Positions 17,138-25,963 of a DNA stretch of 64,000 nt are shown here, in pieces. Location: NCBI RefSeq assembly GCF_003100395.1, contig NZ_CP029210.1, positions 1,426,001 to 1,490,000 of the forward strand, written 5' to 3'. Each line of letters opens with the position of its first letter. Within the stretch, counting starts at the first letter, position 1. The stretch is from Aquabacterium olei (lineage in GTDB: Bacteria; Pseudomonadota; Gammaproteobacteria; Burkholderiales; Burkholderiaceae_C). Position numbers and translations under genes: made by a program. The notes beneath the pieces were generated by a model that did no database searches, was not told the DNA's origin, and saw only the letters and a list, made by a program, of their open reading frames with translations.

Positions 17138-18235
17138 TTACGCCACGCCCAGACGTTCGCGCAGCAAAGGGCTGGTCGTCGTGTAGAGCAGGTGCTGAGG
17201 AGAGCCCGGATTGAGCGCGGCGGAAGCGGCGTGGGCGGCCATCGTCGCCTCGTGGAAGCCGCACAGCAGCAGGCGCTTCTTGCCCGGGTAGGTGTTGATG
17301 TCCCCCACGGCGTAAACCTGGGGCAGCGAGGTCTCGAAGGTCGCGGTGTTCACCGCCACCTGCTTGCGCTCCAGCGCCATGCCCCACGAGGTCAGCGGGC
17401 CCAGCTTGGGACTCATGCCTTGGCGGATCAGCACGTGATCCAGCGCCAGTCGCACCGCGGCCTCCTCCGGGGTGAGGAGGGTCAGCGCCTGAACCACCGC
17501 GTCGGTGGCGTGCACCTCGGTTGGCATCCCGACGCACAACGCGACACGACCCTGCGCGATCAGCGCACGCACGGCCGCATCCAGGTCGGGCTCGGCCTGG
17601 AACACATCGCGGCGGTGCAGCAAGGTCAAGCGGGCAGGGCGGCGCGCCGGGTCGCTGTCCTCAGCCAGCGACAGCACCGCGCTCAGGGCCTCGTCGCCCC
17701 CACCAACCACGACCACATGCTGCCCGGACCAGGGTAAGGCGCCGGCTTCCGGCACATGGAAGTGCACGTTCACGGCATCCTGCAGCCCGGGCAGATTCAG
17801 GCTGCGCGGCACGAAGGCACCGGCGCCCGCGGCCACGAAGACGGCGCGGGCGCGCCATTGCTGCCCGCGGTCAGAGGTGACGAGCCAGTGGCCGTCTTCC
17901 GCGCGCGCCAGTTCGGACACCTGCTGGCCCAGATGCACATTGGCGTAGGGGCTGCTCGGCGCACCGCGGTCGGCCGCATCCGCCGAAGTCGAATCCGCGG
18001 GCTGCAGAAACGGCTGTGCCTGCGTGAGCAGCAGGCGCGTCAGTTCTCGGCCGGTGCAGCGCGGCACGCCGGGAACGTCGTAGATCGGTTTGTCGGGGTA
18101 CAGCGCAGCGCATTGCCCCCCGGATTCGGGCAGCACATCGATGACATGGGCGCGGAGCCCCAGCAGACCGAGCTGAAAGACCTGGAACAGGCCCACCGGG
18201 CCTGCGCCGATCACGACCGCATCGGTGTCGGTCAT
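17138..18235 (-). CDS. Ferredoxin--NADP(+) reductase, thioredoxin-reductase-like type
   Basis: A 365-residue flavoprotein: FAD motif VIGAGPVGLFQ (about 7-17), ESGGQCAALYPDKPIYDVPG, NADPH-binding VVVGGGDEALS, and the C-terminal FAD block YAVGDINTYPGKKRLLLCGFHEA. It lacks the CxxC of thioredoxin reductase and matches the ferredoxin-NADP reductase type 2 family. It starts 14 bp behind fdxA, so reductase and ferredoxin are probably co-expressed partners. Two insertions of low-complexity sequence (around 95-115) lengthen it slightly. Start at the ATG at 18235. Confidence 0.87.
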   Translation of the reverse strand: MTDTDAVVIGAGPVGLFQVFQLGLLGLRAHVIDVLPESGGQCAALYPDKPIYDVPGVPRCTGRELTRLLLTQAQPFLQPADSTSADAADRGAPSSPYANVHLGQQVSELARAEDGHWLVTSDRGQQWRARAVFVAAGAGAFVPRSLNLPGLQDAVNVHFHVPEAGALPWSGQHVVVVGGGDEALSAVLSLAEDSDPARRPARLTLLHRRDVFQAEPDLDAAVRALIAQGRVALCVGMPTEVHATDAVVQALTLLTPEEAAVRLALDHVLIRQGMSPKLGPLTSWGMALERKQVAVNTATFETSLPQVYAVGDINTYPGKKRLLLCGFHEATMAAHAASAALNPGSPQHLLYTTTSPLLRERLGVA

Positions 18236-18249
18236 CGCGTGCACACGCC

Positions 18250-18573
18250 TCAGCGGATGAGCTGGTCGAGCTTGCCGACCTTGTCCTTCCACTCGTCGGC
18301 GTCGGGCAGCGGATCCTTGCGCTTGGTGATGCTCGGCCACACCTTGGCCAGGTCGGCGTTCAGCTTGATGTAGCTCTGCTGGTTGCCCGGCACGTCCTCT
18401 TCCGGGACGATGGCGTTGGCGGGGCACTCGGGGATGCAGACGGCGCAGTCGATGCACTCGTCCGGATCGATCACCAGGAAGTTCGGGCCTTCGCGGAAGC
18501 AGTCCACCGGGCACACGTCCACACAGTCGGTGTATTTGCAGCGGATGCAGGCTTCGGTGACGACGTGGGTCAT
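18250..18573 (-). CDS. fdxA: 7Fe ferredoxin FdxA
   Basis: A 107-residue ferredoxin with [3Fe-4S] ligands C9, C17 and C50 and [4Fe-4S] ligands C21, C40, C43 and C46, matching the Azotobacter-type 7Fe ferredoxin exactly in spacing. The C-terminal extension ([25 protein letters not shown]) is typical of the beta/gammaproteobacterial form. It is a low-potential electron carrier in the cytoplasm. First gene before the ferredoxin reductase. Confidence 0.95.
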   Translation of the reverse strand: MTHVVTEACIRCKYTDCVDVCPVDCFREGPNFLVIDPDECIDCAVCIPECPANAIVPEEDVPGNQQSYIKLNADLAKVWPSITKRKDPLPDADEWKDKVGKLDQLIR

Positions 18574-18630
18574 GTCAGGTCTCTTGTAGCGGTTGTAAGA
18601 CGGGCGAGATTTTACCGGCTGGGGCCGGCT

Positions 18631-19458
18631 TCAGCCCTGAGAACCCGATGCGCTTTCGCCGCAGATCGGGATGTGGGTCAAAGGTTCGTCAGGAATATCG
18701 GTGGCGCCAGCCCCCACGATGACGAGCGTTGGTCGCCCGGCATGGATGGCGCTGGCGTCGTCCAGTGTGGCCACGGTGTGCAGACTGTGGCGCATGTCGG
18801 GCCAGCCTGCACGCGAGACCACGCTCACCTCGGTGTCGCCGGGCCAGCCGGCCTCCAGCAACCCTTTCGACAGCGGGGCCAGTTGGCGACCCGCCATGTA
18901 GAACACCTCGGTGTCCGCGCGCTGGCCTGGGCCCATGCCGCACTGCAGGTCGCCCGTGCGTGTCATGGCGGTGGTGAAGCTCACGCTGCGGCCGGAGCCG
19001 CGCCGTGTCAGGGGACGTTGTGTGGCGGCCGCTGCAGCGAGCGCTGACGTCACACCGGGCACCACCTCGGAAGCAATGCCGGCGTCGCGCAGCGCGTGCA
19101 ACTCTTCTTCCAGCCGGCCGAACAGGCTGGGGTCGCCACCCTTGAGCCGCACGACCAGCCCCCGTTCGCCGTGCGTGGCACCCACGGCCAGCGACTGCTC
19201 GACCAGCAGGCGGTTGATCCGCGTCTGACCGTTGAAGTCGCTGCCTTCCTTGCCGGAAAAACCGCGCTTGCCCACGTCGATCCAGTCGGCCTGGGGAGCC
19301 AGATCCCGCAGCGTGGCGTCAGCCAGTGCGTCGAACAGCACCACGTGCGCCTGCGACAGCAGCCGGCTGCCACGCACCGTGATGAGGTCGGCCTCGCCCG
19401 GGCCGGCGCCGATGAAAACCACTTTGGCCGTCTTGAGCGAGCAGGGCTTGGATTCCAC
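18631..19458 (-). CDS. cobA: Uroporphyrinogen-III C-methyltransferase (SUMT)
   Basis: A 275-residue SAM-dependent tetrapyrrole methylase that makes precorrin-2 from uroporphyrinogen III. Motifs: VFIGAGPGEADLITVRG at the start, VVRLKGGDPSLFGR near 105, EVVPGVTSALAAAA near 132 and LTRRG after it. It lacks the CysG dehydrogenase/ferrochelatase domain, so siroheme completion needs a gene outside the window. It is the last gene of the cys operon, 33 bp behind cysN, where it supplies the siroheme precursor for CysI. Confidence 0.9.
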   Translation of the reverse strand: MESKPCSLKTAKVVFIGAGPGEADLITVRGSRLLSQAHVVLFDALADATLRDLAPQADWIDVGKRGFSGKEGSDFNGQTRINRLLVEQSLAVGATHGERGLVVRLKGGDPSLFGRLEEELHALRDAGIASEVVPGVTSALAAAAATQRPLTRRGSGRSVSFTTAMTRTGDLQCGMGPGQRADTEVFYMAGRQLAPLSKGLLEAGWPGDTEVSVVSRAGWPDMRHSLHTVATLDDASAIHAGRPTLVIVGAGATDIPDEPLTHIPICGESASGSQG

Positions 19459-19491
19459 GATGAGAAGGCGCAGCGCGCGTGAAGTGAAAGG

Positions 19492-20817
19492 TCAGGCAGC
19501 CTGGACGAGCAGGGCGCCGCTGGTGCGGTTGGTCGTGGGGTCTACCACGATCAGTGCGCCACCGACACGGTTGCTGGCATAGGGCTCGACGGGCAGCGGC
19601 TGCTGGGTCTGGATCTGCACACGACCGATCTCGTTGACGGCCAGCTCGTGCGCGTCGGTGTCTTCCAGCGTGTGGATGTCCAGCCGGTTGTCGATCGACG
19701 TGATGCGTGCCTGCACCCAGCGGTTGCCGTGACGCACCCAGTACTTGCGACCGACCACGGCGGGTTCGGTGTCCAGCCAGGCCAGCGTCGCGGTGAAGTT
19801 GGCCGTCGGTTTGATGGAGCCCGGCGTGTGGATCCAGTCGCCGCGCGAGATGTCGACCTGGCGGTCCAGCACGATGCCGGCCGACTGGCCCGCTTCGCAC
19901 TGGTCGACCACCAGCGCCGAGTGGCGCACTTCGGCCACGATGGCCGTCTCGCCGCTCGGGAAGATCTGGACTTCGTCGCCGGCCTTCACCGCGCCGTGTG
20001 CAATACGACCCCAGAACGCGCGGTACTGGTGGCCGGTGCCCGAGGCCGAGGCTTCGCCTTCGCCCACGCTGTCGCGCGTCACGTACTGCACCGGGTGCAG
20101 CAGGGCGCCGTCGTGGCGCTCGTCGCTCGGCGGCAGCTGCTCCAGCACCTGCAGCAGGGTGGGGCCGTTGTACCAGGGCCAGTTGGCGCTTGGGGTGGTC
20201 ACGTTGTCGCCGCGCAGGGCCGACACGGGGATCACGCCCTTGTTGACGATGCCTGCCTGCTCGGCAAAGGCTTCCAGCGAGGCCTTCACGTTGTTGAAGG
20301 CGGTCTCGGTGTCCTGCTCGATGGCGTCCAGCTTGTTGATGGCGAACACGATGTTCGGCACGCGCAGCAGGTGGGCCAGCAAGCTGTGACGGCGCGTCTG
20401 GGCCAGCAGCGGCACCGGCGAGGCCTTCCAGTCGATCTTGGTGATGTCGACCAGCACCACGGCGGCATCGCTGCCGGCGGCGGCCGTCACCATGTTGCGG
20501 GTGTACTGCTCGTGGCCCGGGGCGTCGGCAATGATGAACTTGCGCGTCTTGGTCGCGAAGTAGCGGTAGGCCACGTCGATGGTGATGCCCTGTTCGCGCT
20601 CGGCTTCCAGGCCATCGGTCAGCAGCGACAGGTCGATCGGGGCACCGGCGGCGCGCTTTTCCAGCGCATCCAGCTGGTCGGCCAGGATGGCGCGGCTGTC
20701 GAACAGCAGGCGGCCGATCAGCGTGCTCTTGCCGTCGTCCACGCTGCCGGCGGTCAGGAAGCGAAGGGCCTTGTGAGCCAGTTCAGTGCTGGCTTCGTTG
20801 TGGGTCACAGTGCTCAT
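19492..20817 (-). CDS. cysN: Sulfate adenylyltransferase subunit 1 (GTPase)
   Basis: A 441-residue EF-Tu-like GTPase that drives APS formation with CysD. G1 loop TAGSVDDGKSTLIGR (about 22-36), switch DGLEAEREQGITIDVAYRYF, G3 DAPGHEQY, G4 NKLD. No APS kinase (CysC) domain follows, agreeing with the APS-specific reductase next door. Its ATG overlaps the stop of cysD by one base, so translation is coupled. Confidence 0.95.
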   Translation of the reverse strand: MSTVTHNEASTELAHKALRFLTAGSVDDGKSTLIGRLLFDSRAILADQLDALEKRAAGAPIDLSLLTDGLEAEREQGITIDVAYRYFATKTRKFIIADAPGHEQYTRNMVTAAAGSDAAVVLVDITKIDWKASPVPLLAQTRRHSLLAHLLRVPNIVFAINKLDAIEQDTETAFNNVKASLEAFAEQAGIVNKGVIPVSALRGDNVTTPSANWPWYNGPTLLQVLEQLPPSDERHDGALLHPVQYVTRDSVGEGEASASGTGHQYRAFWGRIAHGAVKAGDEVQIFPSGETAIVAEVRHSALVVDQCEAGQSAGIVLDRQVDISRGDWIHTPGSIKPTANFTATLAWLDTEPAVVGRKYWVRHGNRWVQARITSIDNRLDIHTLEDTDAHELAVNEIGRVQIQTQQPLPVEPYASNRVGGALIVVDPTTNRTSGALLVQAA

Positions 20818-21770
20818 CAGAAATAACCTTCCTTCTTGCGGCGCTCCATCGAGGCCTCGGACGTGCGGTCGTCCATGCGGGTGGCGCCACGTTCGCTCAC
20901 GGTCACGTGCAGGGTCTCGGCGACGATGTCGGCGGCGTTGGCGGCCGTCGATTCGACCGGGCAGGTGCACGTCATGTCACCCACGGTGCGGAAGCGCACG
21001 TCCACCGTTTCGACGGTCTCACCTTCCAGCGCCGGCGTCACCTCGGTCAGCGGCACCAGCAGGCCCTTGCGACGGATCACCTGGCGGGCGTGCTTGAAAT
21101 AGATGTTGGGCAGCGGGATGCCTTCGCGGGCGATGTACAGCCACACGTCCAGCTCGGTCCAGTTGCTGATGGGGAAGGCGCGGAAGTGCTCGCCCGGCTT
21201 GATGCGGGTGTTGAACAGGTTCCACAGCTCGGGGCGCTGTTCCTTGGGCTGCCACTGGCCGAAGCTGTCGCGGTGCGAGAAGATGCGCTCCTTGGCGCGG
21301 GCCTTCTCTTCGTCACGACGGGCGCCGCCGATCAGGCAGTCGAAGCGGTTGTCTTCGATCGCTTCCAGCAGGGTCACCGTCTGGTGGCCGTTGCGCGATT
21401 CCAGCGGGTGGGCCAGGCGCACGGTGCCCTTCTTGATCGACTCTTCCATGTGCGCCACGATCAGGCGCTCGCCGATCTCGGCCACGCGCTTCTCGCGGAA
21501 GTCGATCACTTCCGGAAAGTTGTGGCCGGTGTCCACGTGCACCAGCGGGAAGGGCAGCTTGCCTTCCAGCTTGCCCGTGGCCGGGTTCTTCATCTTGAAG
21601 GCCTTCTCGGCCAGGTGCAGCACCACGCACGAATCCTTGCCGCTCGAAAACAGCAGGCCCGGGCGCTCGAAGCTGGCGGCCACTTCACGCAGGATGAAGA
21701 TCGCTTCCTCTTCCAGCGCGTCCAGGTGGCGGTGGTCGACTTCCGCCAGCAGTTGGTTCACATCACTCAT
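20817..21770 (-). CDS. cysD: Sulfate adenylyltransferase subunit 2
   Basis: A 317-residue ATP-pyrophosphatase-fold enzyme forming APS from sulfate and ATP. PP-loop LLFSSGKDSCVVLHLA (about 39-54), VDTGHNFPEVIDFR, and the C-terminal family signature TSEASMERRKKEGYF are visible. Length matches CysD. It follows cysH by 18 bp. Confidence 0.95.
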   Translation of the reverse strand: MSDVNQLLAEVDHRHLDALEEEAIFILREVAASFERPGLLFSSGKDSCVVLHLAEKAFKMKNPATGKLEGKLPFPLVHVDTGHNFPEVIDFREKRVAEIGERLIVAHMEESIKKGTVRLAHPLESRNGHQTVTLLEAIEDNRFDCLIGGARRDEEKARAKERIFSHRDSFGQWQPKEQRPELWNLFNTRIKPGEHFRAFPISNWTELDVWLYIAREGIPLPNIYFKHARQVIRRKGLLVPLTEVTPALEGETVETVDVRFRTVGDMTCTCPVESTAANAADIVAETLHVTVSERGATRMDDRTSEASMERRKKEGYF

Positions 21771-21788
21771 CTTGTTCTCGCTCTTGAA

Positions 21789-22571
21789 TCACTTGTGGAC
21801 GTGCAGGCCGCATTCCTTGGCCTTCTCGTCTTCCCACCACCAGCGGCCGGCACGGAAATCCTCGCCGACGGCAATGGCGCGCGTGCAGGGGGCGCAGCCG
21901 ATGGACGGCATGAACTGGTCGTGCAGCGGGTTGTAGGGCACGTGGTTCACCGCCACGTAGTGCCACACATCGCCCCAGGTCCACTCGATCATCGGGTTGA
22001 ACTTGGCGCGGCCGGCATCGTCCACCTCGCGGTCCAGCATGCCGCCGCGGTTGTTCGATTGCTCGCGGCGCAGGCCGGTGATCCACGCGGTGCGCTCGGC
22101 CAGCATGCGCGCCAGTGGCTCGAGCTTGCGGATGCCGCAGCAGGCCTTGCGCAGGTCGATGCTTTCATACATGGCCTTCTCGCCGTGCTGGCTCACGAAC
22201 TCGACCACGGCCTCGTTCTTCGGGCGATACACCTCGACATGGATGCCGGCGTCGGCGTAGTGCGTCTCGATCGTGCCGATCAGCGCTGCCGTTTCCGGGT
22301 TCAGCATGCCGGTCTCCAGCGTGCCAATGGCGATCGGCAGCTGGTGGCGGGCGATCAGGTCGGTGACGATCATGTCCTCGACGCCCAGGCTCGTGGCCTG
22401 CACCACCTTGCCCGGGTGCTCGAAGGCCGCGGCCTTCAGCAGGGCCACGGTGGCCTGAACCTTGGTCGCGTAGTCGGCGCTCGGGTTGTTGTAGAGGCCG
22501 ATCGCCGATCCGGCGGCAGCCGCAGGCCCGCCCAGCATCGATACGCCTCCAATGGCAGAAACCTCACTCAT
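21789..22571 (-). CDS. cysH: Assimilatory adenylyl-sulfate (APS) reductase
   Basis: A 260-residue thioredoxin-dependent reductase giving sulfite. It carries C144-C145 (KACCGIRK) and C226-x2-C229 (IGCAPCTR), the four ligands of a [4Fe-4S] cluster that marks the APS-using class rather than PAPS reductases of the E. coli type. The catalytic cysteine C254 is in the terminal ECGLH motif. A glycine/alanine-rich leader of about 25 residues precedes the family core. Confidence 0.93.
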   Translation of the reverse strand: MSEVSAIGGVSMLGGPAAAAGSAIGLYNNPSADYATKVQATVALLKAAAFEHPGKVVQATSLGVEDMIVTDLIARHQLPIAIGTLETGMLNPETAALIGTIETHYADAGIHVEVYRPKNEAVVEFVSQHGEKAMYESIDLRKACCGIRKLEPLARMLAERTAWITGLRREQSNNRGGMLDREVDDAGRAKFNPMIEWTWGDVWHYVAVNHVPYNPLHDQFMPSIGCAPCTRAIAVGEDFRAGRWWWEDEKAKECGLHVHK

Positions 22572-22589
22572 CGTGCTCTCCAGTCCGGT

Positions 22590-23096
22590 TCAGGCCGCAC
22601 GGCCGAAGACCGGCTTGGTCTGCTGCACGTCGCCCTGGTAGTGTCCGCGTGCGCCAAAGAAGCTCAGTTGACGCTCCGCAATGCCGCGGTCCTGATCGGC
22701 ACGCAAGACCACGGCATCGAAGCCCGTGCGGGCCATCAGCGGCATCATGTCGACCAGCACGTCGCCGGTGGCGCGCACTTCGCCGCCGAAGCGGTAACGG
22801 GCACGGAGGATGTGGGCCTGCGTGTAGGCGCGGCCGTCGGTCCACTTCGGGAACTGCAGCACGACCAGGTCCAGCTTGGCCAGGTCAGCTTCCAGCACCT
22901 CGATGTCGACGTCGTTGCCGACGATGACGCCAACCGGCTTGTGGTCGGCCGAGCCCTTGGCGGGCCACTGCTCGCGCACGGCGTGCCACTGCGCCAGCGT
23001 CAGCAGGCTGTAGGACTTGACGGGGGGATGCGACATCGGGCCGTCTTCGCCGCCCACGGTGTGCCACTGGTCGTGGTGGGGATCGATGAATTTCAT
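22590..23096 (-). CDS. DUF934 family protein of the sulfate-assimilation operon
   Basis: A 168-residue protein with the DUF934 core: PVGVIVGNDVDIEVLEADLAKLDLVVLQFPKWTDGRAYTQAHILR and RARYRFGGEVRATGDVL, ending near LSFFGARGHYQGDV. The family is nearly always found between sulfite reductase and APS reductase genes in proteobacteria; a small electron-transfer or assembly role for sulfite reductase has been suggested but I know of no proof. Start at the ATG at 23096; it lies 26 bp behind cysI. Confidence 0.88.
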   Translation of the reverse strand: MKFIDPHHDQWHTVGGEDGPMSHPPVKSYSLLTLAQWHAVREQWPAKGSADHKPVGVIVGNDVDIEVLEADLAKLDLVVLQFPKWTDGRAYTQAHILRARYRFGGEVRATGDVLVDMMPLMARTGFDAVVLRADQDRGIAERQLSFFGARGHYQGDVQQTKPVFGRAA

Positions 23097-23122
23097 GGTC
23101 TGTCTCTTTCGCGGCGAGGGGC

Positions 23123-24832
23123 TCAGGCGGCCTTGGCGGTCGTGCGGCGCACGGCGTTGGCGGCGGTCTTGAACGGGTCGATGCCGACGCGCTTGACGGT
23201 GTCGACGAAGCGCTCGTTGGCTGCCCGCTGGCTGCGGTAGGTCTCGATCACGGCCTCGATCACGTCGGTGACCTCGTCTGCCGAGAACGACGGGCCGATG
23301 ACCTTGCCGGCCACGGCGCCCGGCGCCAGATTGGAGCCGTCCGAGCCGCCCAGCGTCACCTGATACCACTCGGTGCCGTCCTTGTCGACGCCGAGGATGC
23401 CGATGTGGCCGCTGTGGTGGTGGCCGCACGAGTTGATGCAACCCGAGATGTGCAGGTCGATGTCGCCGATGTCGTAGAGCTCATCCAGATCCTGATAACG
23501 GGCGATCAGGTCGTTGGCGATGGGGATGGAGCGGGCATTGGCCAGGGCGCAGAAGTCGCCGCCCGGGCAGGCGATCATGTCGCTCAGCAGGCCGATGTTG
23601 GGCGAGGCAAAGCTGTTCGCCTTGGCAGCCTTCCACACGGCAAACAGGTCTTCCTCGCGCACGAAGGGCAGCAGCACGTTCTGGTCGTGCGTGATGCGCA
23701 GCTCGCCGCAGCTGAACTGGTCGGCGATGTCGGCGATCGCGTCCATCTGGGTGTCGGTGGCATCGCCCGGGGCCTGGCCCACGCGCTTGACCGACAGGTG
23801 CACGCTCTTGTAGCCCTGCACCTTGTGGCCCACTACGTTGCGCGCCAGCCACTTGGTGAACTGGGTGCGGTCTGCGTCGGTCGCGTCGGCAGGCAGGCCG
23901 TTGCCGGCGGGCAGGTGCGCCTGCACCGAGGCCGGGAAGGCGAAGCTGGCGTTCACGCGGTCGAATTCGGCCTGCGGGATGATGTGGGCGGCACCGTCCA
24001 CGTCACGCTCAAGGATGTTCTGGAACTCGGCATTGACCTGGTCGAAGAACTTCTGGCCTTCGGCCTTGACCAGAATCTTGATCCGCGCCTTGTACATGTT
24101 GTCGCGGCGACCATAGCGGTTGTACACGCGCACGATGGCCTCGATGTAGACGAGGATCTGCTGCCAGGGCACAAAGGCGTTGATCTCGGTGGCCGTGATC
24201 GGGGTGCGACCCATGCCGCCGCCCACCAGCACGCGGAAGCCCACTTCGCCGGCGTCGTTCTTCACCAGGTGCAGGCCGATGTCATGCCAGGCGGTGGCAG
24301 CGCGGTCTTCCTTGGCCCCGTTCACGGCGATCTTGAACTTGCGCGGCAGGAAGGCGAACTCGGGGTGCAGCGTGGACCACTGGCGCAGCACTTCGCAATA
24401 CGGGCGGGCGTCGATGACCTCGTCTTCGGCCACGCCCACGGTCGCGTCGGCCGTGATGTTGCGGATGCAGTTGCCCGAGGTCTGGATGCCGTGCATGTTG
24501 ACTTCGGCCAGCAGCTCCATCACGTCGGCGGCCTTGGCCAGCGGAATCCAGTTGTACTGAACGTTCTGGCGGGTCGTGAAGTGGGCATAGCCGCGGTCGA
24601 ACTCGCGCGCGATGCGCGCCAGCTGGCGGATCTGTTTCGACGACATCTCGCCATAGGGCACAGCCACGCGCAGCATTGGCGCATGGCGCTGGATGTACCA
24701 GCCGTTCTGCAGGCGCAGAGGGCGGAATTCTTCGTCGCCCAGCTTGCCCGCGAGGTTGCGCTCGAGCTGGTCGCGAAATTGCGCCGCGCGCTGGCGGACA
24801 AACTGTTTATCAAACTCGGTATATTGATACAT
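23123..24832 (-). CDS. cysI: Siroheme sulfite reductase hemoprotein
   Basis: A 569-residue nitrite/sulfite reductase. The [4Fe-4S]-siroheme ligands are C422, C428 (ACPGGDFC) and C465, C469 (SGCINSC). Substrate-side residues in HFTTRQNVQYNWI and TSGNCIRNITAD are also present. It reduces sulfite to sulfide by six electrons; no CysJ flavoprotein lies in the window, so the donor may be ferredoxin or another reductase. Cysteine assimilation rather than nitrite is inferred from the operon. Confidence 0.92.
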   Translation of the reverse strand: MYQYTEFDKQFVRQRAAQFRDQLERNLAGKLGDEEFRPLRLQNGWYIQRHAPMLRVAVPYGEMSSKQIRQLARIAREFDRGYAHFTTRQNVQYNWIPLAKAADVMELLAEVNMHGIQTSGNCIRNITADATVGVAEDEVIDARPYCEVLRQWSTLHPEFAFLPRKFKIAVNGAKEDRAATAWHDIGLHLVKNDAGEVGFRVLVGGGMGRTPITATEINAFVPWQQILVYIEAIVRVYNRYGRRDNMYKARIKILVKAEGQKFFDQVNAEFQNILERDVDGAAHIIPQAEFDRVNASFAFPASVQAHLPAGNGLPADATDADRTQFTKWLARNVVGHKVQGYKSVHLSVKRVGQAPGDATDTQMDAIADIADQFSCGELRITHDQNVLLPFVREEDLFAVWKAAKANSFASPNIGLLSDMIACPGGDFCALANARSIPIANDLIARYQDLDELYDIGDIDLHISGCINSCGHHHSGHIGILGVDKDGTEWYQVTLGGSDGSNLAPGAVAGKVIGPSFSADEVTDVIEAVIETYRSQRAANERFVDTVKRVGIDPFKTAANAVRRTTAKAA

Positions 24833-24898
24833 GGTGCGCAGCGAGGGAAAAGCGAATCAGACCGCGAGGGTTAAAGCCTGCAGTGAAGTTGAAAACAG

Positions 24899-25873
24899 TC
24901 AGCCGAGAGCCCGGTACAGATTGTAGAGGCTGATGCAGGAGATCACTCCGCCTACCAGCATCAGCAGCGTCCGGGTGTTGAGCCGCTGCGTGAGGAAGGC
25001 CGCAAACGGCGCGGCAAAAAGCCCCCCGACCACCAGCCCGGCGACCGTCGGCCACGGCCCTTCCTCGACCAGGCCGGCAAACACGGCGGCGCTGGCAAAA
25101 GTCAGGAAAAACTCTGCCAGGTTCACCGAACCGATGGTGGTGCGTGGATCCTGGCCCGTGCCCACCAGCGTCGTGGTCACGACCGGACCCCAGCCGCCAC
25201 CGCCCACCGCATCCAGAAACCCTCCGAACAGCCCCAGTTTGGCAACGTGCTTCGGGGTTTCACGGCGCGGCGTGATTTTCTTGAAAATCTTGCTGACGAT
25301 ATACAGGCCCATGACGAACAAATAGGCGGACACGATGGGTTTGATGACGGCCGAATCCACCGACGAAACCACCCAGGCGCCCAGGCTGGCACCCAGAATG
25401 CCGGGTACCAGCAAGCGAAGAAACAGCGAGCGGTTCACGTTCCCCAGCTTCACGTGCGAGATGCCCGAGACGCCGGTCGTGAACACCTCGGCGATGTGCA
25501 CACTGGCCGACGCCACAGCGGGCGTGCTGCCGGTGGCGAGCAGAAAGGACGTCGACGTGATGCCGTACGCCATGCCGAGCGCGCCATCCACCGTCTGCGC
25601 CAGAAGGCCGACCAGGACCGCCTTCCAGAACGCGTCACCTTGCAGGGTGCTCGCGATGAGCTGCATGCCCGTCTGTTCGTGTTGCCCGTTGAAGAGCTTC
25701 GATGCGAGGTAGGCGAGCACGCCAACCAGCAGGAACCCCACCGCCCACACGGCGATGCGCAGCACCGGATGGTTGGACGGGTGGGTGATGTCGTCTTCGA
25801 CCGGGGGCAGCCCGAGCGCCGTGTGCTCCGCATTGATCGGGTTGTCGGAGAGGTCGAGGTTGCGGATCTTCAT
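24899..25873 (-). CDS. TauE/SafE-family transporter heading the cys operon
   Basis: A 324-residue membrane protein with about 8 hydrophobic segments in two repeats. The repeat motifs GLLAQTVDGALGMAYGITSTS and GGFLDAVGGGGWGPVVTT are TauE/SafE signatures. The family moves sulfite, sulfonates or related anions. As first gene of the transcript that continues into cysI (66 bp), it may bring in a sulfur source or export excess sulfite; direction is not decidable from sequence. A hydrophilic N-terminus of 40 residues precedes the first helix. Confidence 0.85.
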   Translation of the reverse strand: MKIRNLDLSDNPINAEHTALGLPPVEDDITHPSNHPVLRIAVWAVGFLLVGVLAYLASKLFNGQHEQTGMQLIASTLQGDAFWKAVLVGLLAQTVDGALGMAYGITSTSFLLATGSTPAVASASVHIAEVFTTGVSGISHVKLGNVNRSLFLRLLVPGILGASLGAWVVSSVDSAVIKPIVSAYLFVMGLYIVSKIFKKITPRRETPKHVAKLGLFGGFLDAVGGGGWGPVVTTTLVGTGQDPRTTIGSVNLAEFFLTFASAAVFAGLVEEGPWPTVAGLVVGGLFAAPFAAFLTQRLNTRTLLMLVGGVISCISLYNLYRALG

Positions 25874-25963
25874 GGAACTGCGCGATGGGAAGCCCGGCGG
25901 CGCGTGACAATGTGGGAGAGCTGCGGATGCTATCGATCAACTATATAAAGACGAAGAACATTT
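25874..25963. promoter_or_regulatory. AT-rich divergent promoter region (cys operon / patatin lipoprotein)
   Basis: This 90-bp gap contains an unusually AT-rich stretch for the window (25929-25982, including TCGATCAACTATATAAAG). Such islands precede cys operons regulated by LysR-type proteins (CysB/Cbl). I see TATATA at 25941-25946 that could serve as -10 for either strand, but no confident -35. Regulation by CysB is inference. Confidence 0.4.

Noticed and set aside
20907..23240. 777-codon plus-strand frame antisense to cysD, cysH and DUF934
   Set aside because: His/Val/Gln/Arg-rich translation typical of antisense frames in GC-rich DNA; the opposite-strand genes are certain.
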